NCBI GenBank assembly: GCA_963798455.1
Contig: CAWCTD010000004.1
Span: 496,001-560,000, forward strand
From: CAWCTD01 sp963798455
Lineage (GTDB): Bacteria > Acidobacteriota > Terriglobia > Bryobacterales > Bryobacteraceae
DNA length: 64,000 nucleotides
Reading direction: 5' to 3'
The notes beneath the pieces are model-generated. The model was not told the origin of the DNA and searched no databases. It saw only the letters and a program-made list of their open reading frames with translations. A program made the translations under genes and the position numbers. Positions 62,601 to 64,000 of the stretch are shown one piece after another (the stretch's first letter is position 1; each line of letters begins with the position of its first letter).

Positions 62601-64000
62601 ATGAAGCCTGTCGGCCATGTGCTCCTGCTCGGTTTGTTCTCAGCTGTAGCGAGTACCGCACAGACACCGCCAACCGCGCCGCGCGTCGAGCATCGCGAGG
62701 TGCGGCACGGAACCACCGTGACCGACGACTATTTCTGGTTGCGTGAAAAGTCAAATCCCAAGGTGACACAGTACCTAGAAGCCGAAAATGCATACACCGC
62801 CGGCATGACCAAGGACCTGGAGCCGTTCAGTGACACGCTCTACAAAGAGATGCTGGGACGCATCAAACAGACGGACCTCTCGGTACCCACGCCTCGGCGC
62901 GGGTACCTGTACTATTCGCGCACCGAGGAGGGAAAACAGTACCTTATCCAGTGCCGCCGCAAAGGAACGATGGAGGCGCCCGAAGAGGTGCTGCTCGATC
63001 TCAACGAGCTGGGCAAGGGTCAGAAGTTCGTTAGTCTGGGCGGCTTTCAGGTGAGTGACGACCAGAACCTGGTGGCCTACACTATCGACTACGTCGGCTT
63101 CCGCCAGTTTGCTCTGCGCGTGAAGGATCTGCGCACCGGACAGACGCTGCCTGACACCACCGAGCGCGTCACTTCGCTGGCCTGGGCAGCGGACAACAAG
63201 ACTCTCTTTCTGGTGACCGAAGACGCTATCACCAAGCGCAGCAACAAGCTATGGCGCCACGTGCTGGGTACGGCGAAGTTCGACGAGATCTACAACGAAC
63301 CAGACGGACTCTACAACATCCGGATCAGCAAGACCCGCGACCTGAAGTACCTGTTTCTGCGAAGCGAGGCCAAGGATACCAACGAAACGCGATATGTGCG
63401 TGCCGACCGGCCGGCGGACCCATTCGCCGTTTTTCTGCCGCGCGACAAGGACCACCGCTATTACGTAGACCATCGTGAAGGGCTGTTCTATATCCGGACC
63501 AACAGGAGCGGCCGTAATTTCGCCCTGATGACTGCACCAGTGAACGACCAGGCTCCCAAGAACTGGCAGGTATTCGTGGCGCACCGCGACAACGTGCGCA
63601 TCCGGAATGTTGACGTGTTCAAGGATTTCGTTGTGTCGGTGGAGAGAACCGATGCACTGGACCACCTTCGGATCCACGACTTTAGAACCGGCGCATGGAC
63701 GGAGATCGCGTACCCGGAGCCGGTGTATTCGGTCTCCCCGGGCGACACGCCGGATTATGAGTCCCAAACCTATCGCTACAACTACCAGAGCTTGCTGACA
63801 CCTTCGAGCGTTTTTGACTACGACGTGACCACCTTCAAGTCCACCCTGCGAAAACAGCAGGAAGTGTTGGGCGGGTACGACCCGAAGCAGTATGCCAGCG
63901 AGCGCCTTTGGGCCACCGCCCGGGACGGGGTCAAGGTGCCGATTTCCATCGTGTACAAGAAGGGCTTCGCGCGCGACGGCACAGGACCGCTCTTCCTGTA
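62601..64000 (+). CDS. Prolyl oligopeptidase-family (S9A) peptidase, 5' part
   Basis: An open frame of 466 codons runs off the right edge. The signal peptide (GHVLLLGLFSAVASTAQ) is followed by EHREVRHGTTVTDDYFWLREK, the S9A beta-propeller start, then propeller blades (YLYYSRTEEGKQYLIQCR; GLFYIRTNRSGRNFALM). It ends just at the beginning of the catalytic domain (ERLWATARDGVKVPISIVYK), so the Ser-Asp-His triad is outside the window. It resembles oligopeptidase B. TGAGG lies just before the ATG. Confidence 0.88.
   Translation, partial: MKPVGHVLLLGLFSAVASTAQTPPTAPRVEHREVRHGTTVTDDYFWLREKSNPKVTQYLEAENAYTAGMTKDLEPFSDTLYKEMLGRIKQTDLSVPTPRRGYLYYSRTEEGKQYLIQCRRKGTMEAPEEVLLDLNELGKGQKFVSLGGFQVSDDQNLVAYTIDYVGFRQFALRVKDLRTGQTLPDTTERVTSLAWAADNKTLFLVTEDAITKRSNKLWRHVLGTAKFDEIYNEPDGLYNIRISKTRDLKYLFLRSEAKDTNETRYVRADRPADPFAVFLPRDKDHRYYVDHREGLFYIRTNRSGRNFALMTAPVNDQAPKNWQVFVAHRDNVRIRNVDVFKDFVVSVERTDALDHLRIHDFRTGAWTEIAYPEPVYSVSPGDTPDYESQTYRYNYQSLLTPSSVFDYDVTTFKSTLRKQQEVLGGYDPKQYASERLWATARDGVKVPISIVYKKGFARDGTGPLFL

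Overview
The window looks like one flank of a large fluoride-resistance genomic island in a GC-rich bacterium, probably an acidobacterium of the Solibacter/Bryobacter type. The lineage is inferred from the style of the secreted peptidases and exported hypothetical proteins and was not tested. The main observation is that nine separate sequences fold to the crcB-type fluoride riboswitch pattern: a P1 stem around a GGAGTY loop, a short P2 stem, and a 3' strand RACTCCT that pairs back to the P1 loop. The nine copies differ in sequence, but stems and pseudoknot covary.

Layout. Positions 1-2.4 kb hold a possible gene end, a dispersed repeat, a small membrane protein, an exported hypothetical and a secreted metallophosphoesterase. 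At 2.6-9.7 kb (minus strand) a riboswitch precedes an outer-membrane factor, a periplasmic adaptor, an RND pump and enolase. At 10.5 kb lies a divergent phosphodiesterase-like gene. At 10.7-15.9 kb a riboswitch precedes a scrambled antiporter remnant, a dynamin-like GTPase, UspA, pyruvate kinase, a P-loop ATPase and a possible zinc mini-protein. Decayed genes follow (QueE-like without its cluster cysteines, DUF211 and IS1380 fragments). At 17.7-21.2 kb a riboswitch leads two MutS-like ATPases. At 21.4-31.5 kb a riboswitch leads a seven-gene hydrogenase-4/complex-I-like membrane complex whose NiFe ligands are gone. At 31.8-39.5 kb (minus) a riboswitch leads dynamin, a PH-like protein, an MFS carrier, a HEAT-repeat protein, a proton pyrophosphatase and a small membrane protein. 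A second riboswitch faces the other way at 39.7 kb, leading a broken cyclopropane synthase and a dynamin with a Cys-rich tail. At 43.5-47.2 kb (minus) a riboswitch leads a fourth dynamin, a PH remnant, a STAS protein and phosphoglycerate mutase. A RIT transposon (three tyrosine recombinases, 30-bp inverted ends) sits at 47.8-51.3 kb, then a Kef-type antiporter. At 52.7-58.8 kb two riboswitches lead a frameshifted AAA+ gene and then an antiporter, CrcB, three DUF190 domains and a fifth dynamin. A 3' fragment of a tRNA-Gly(CCC) at 59.1 kb and an integrase remnant mark the probable island edge. Ordinary chromosome (M14 and S9A peptidases) follows.

How the parts fit (inference). Fluoride enters as HF and releases H+ and F- inside. 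CrcB exports F-. Antiporters, H+-pyrophosphatase and the ion-pumping complex would deal with protons and energy. Enolase, pyruvate kinase, phosphoglycerate mutase and a membrane pyrophosphatase would back up fluoride-sensitive steps. Cyclopropane synthase and the dynamins would act on the membrane. Five dynamin-like GTPases, all placed behind fluoride riboswitches, are the least explained and most novel part.
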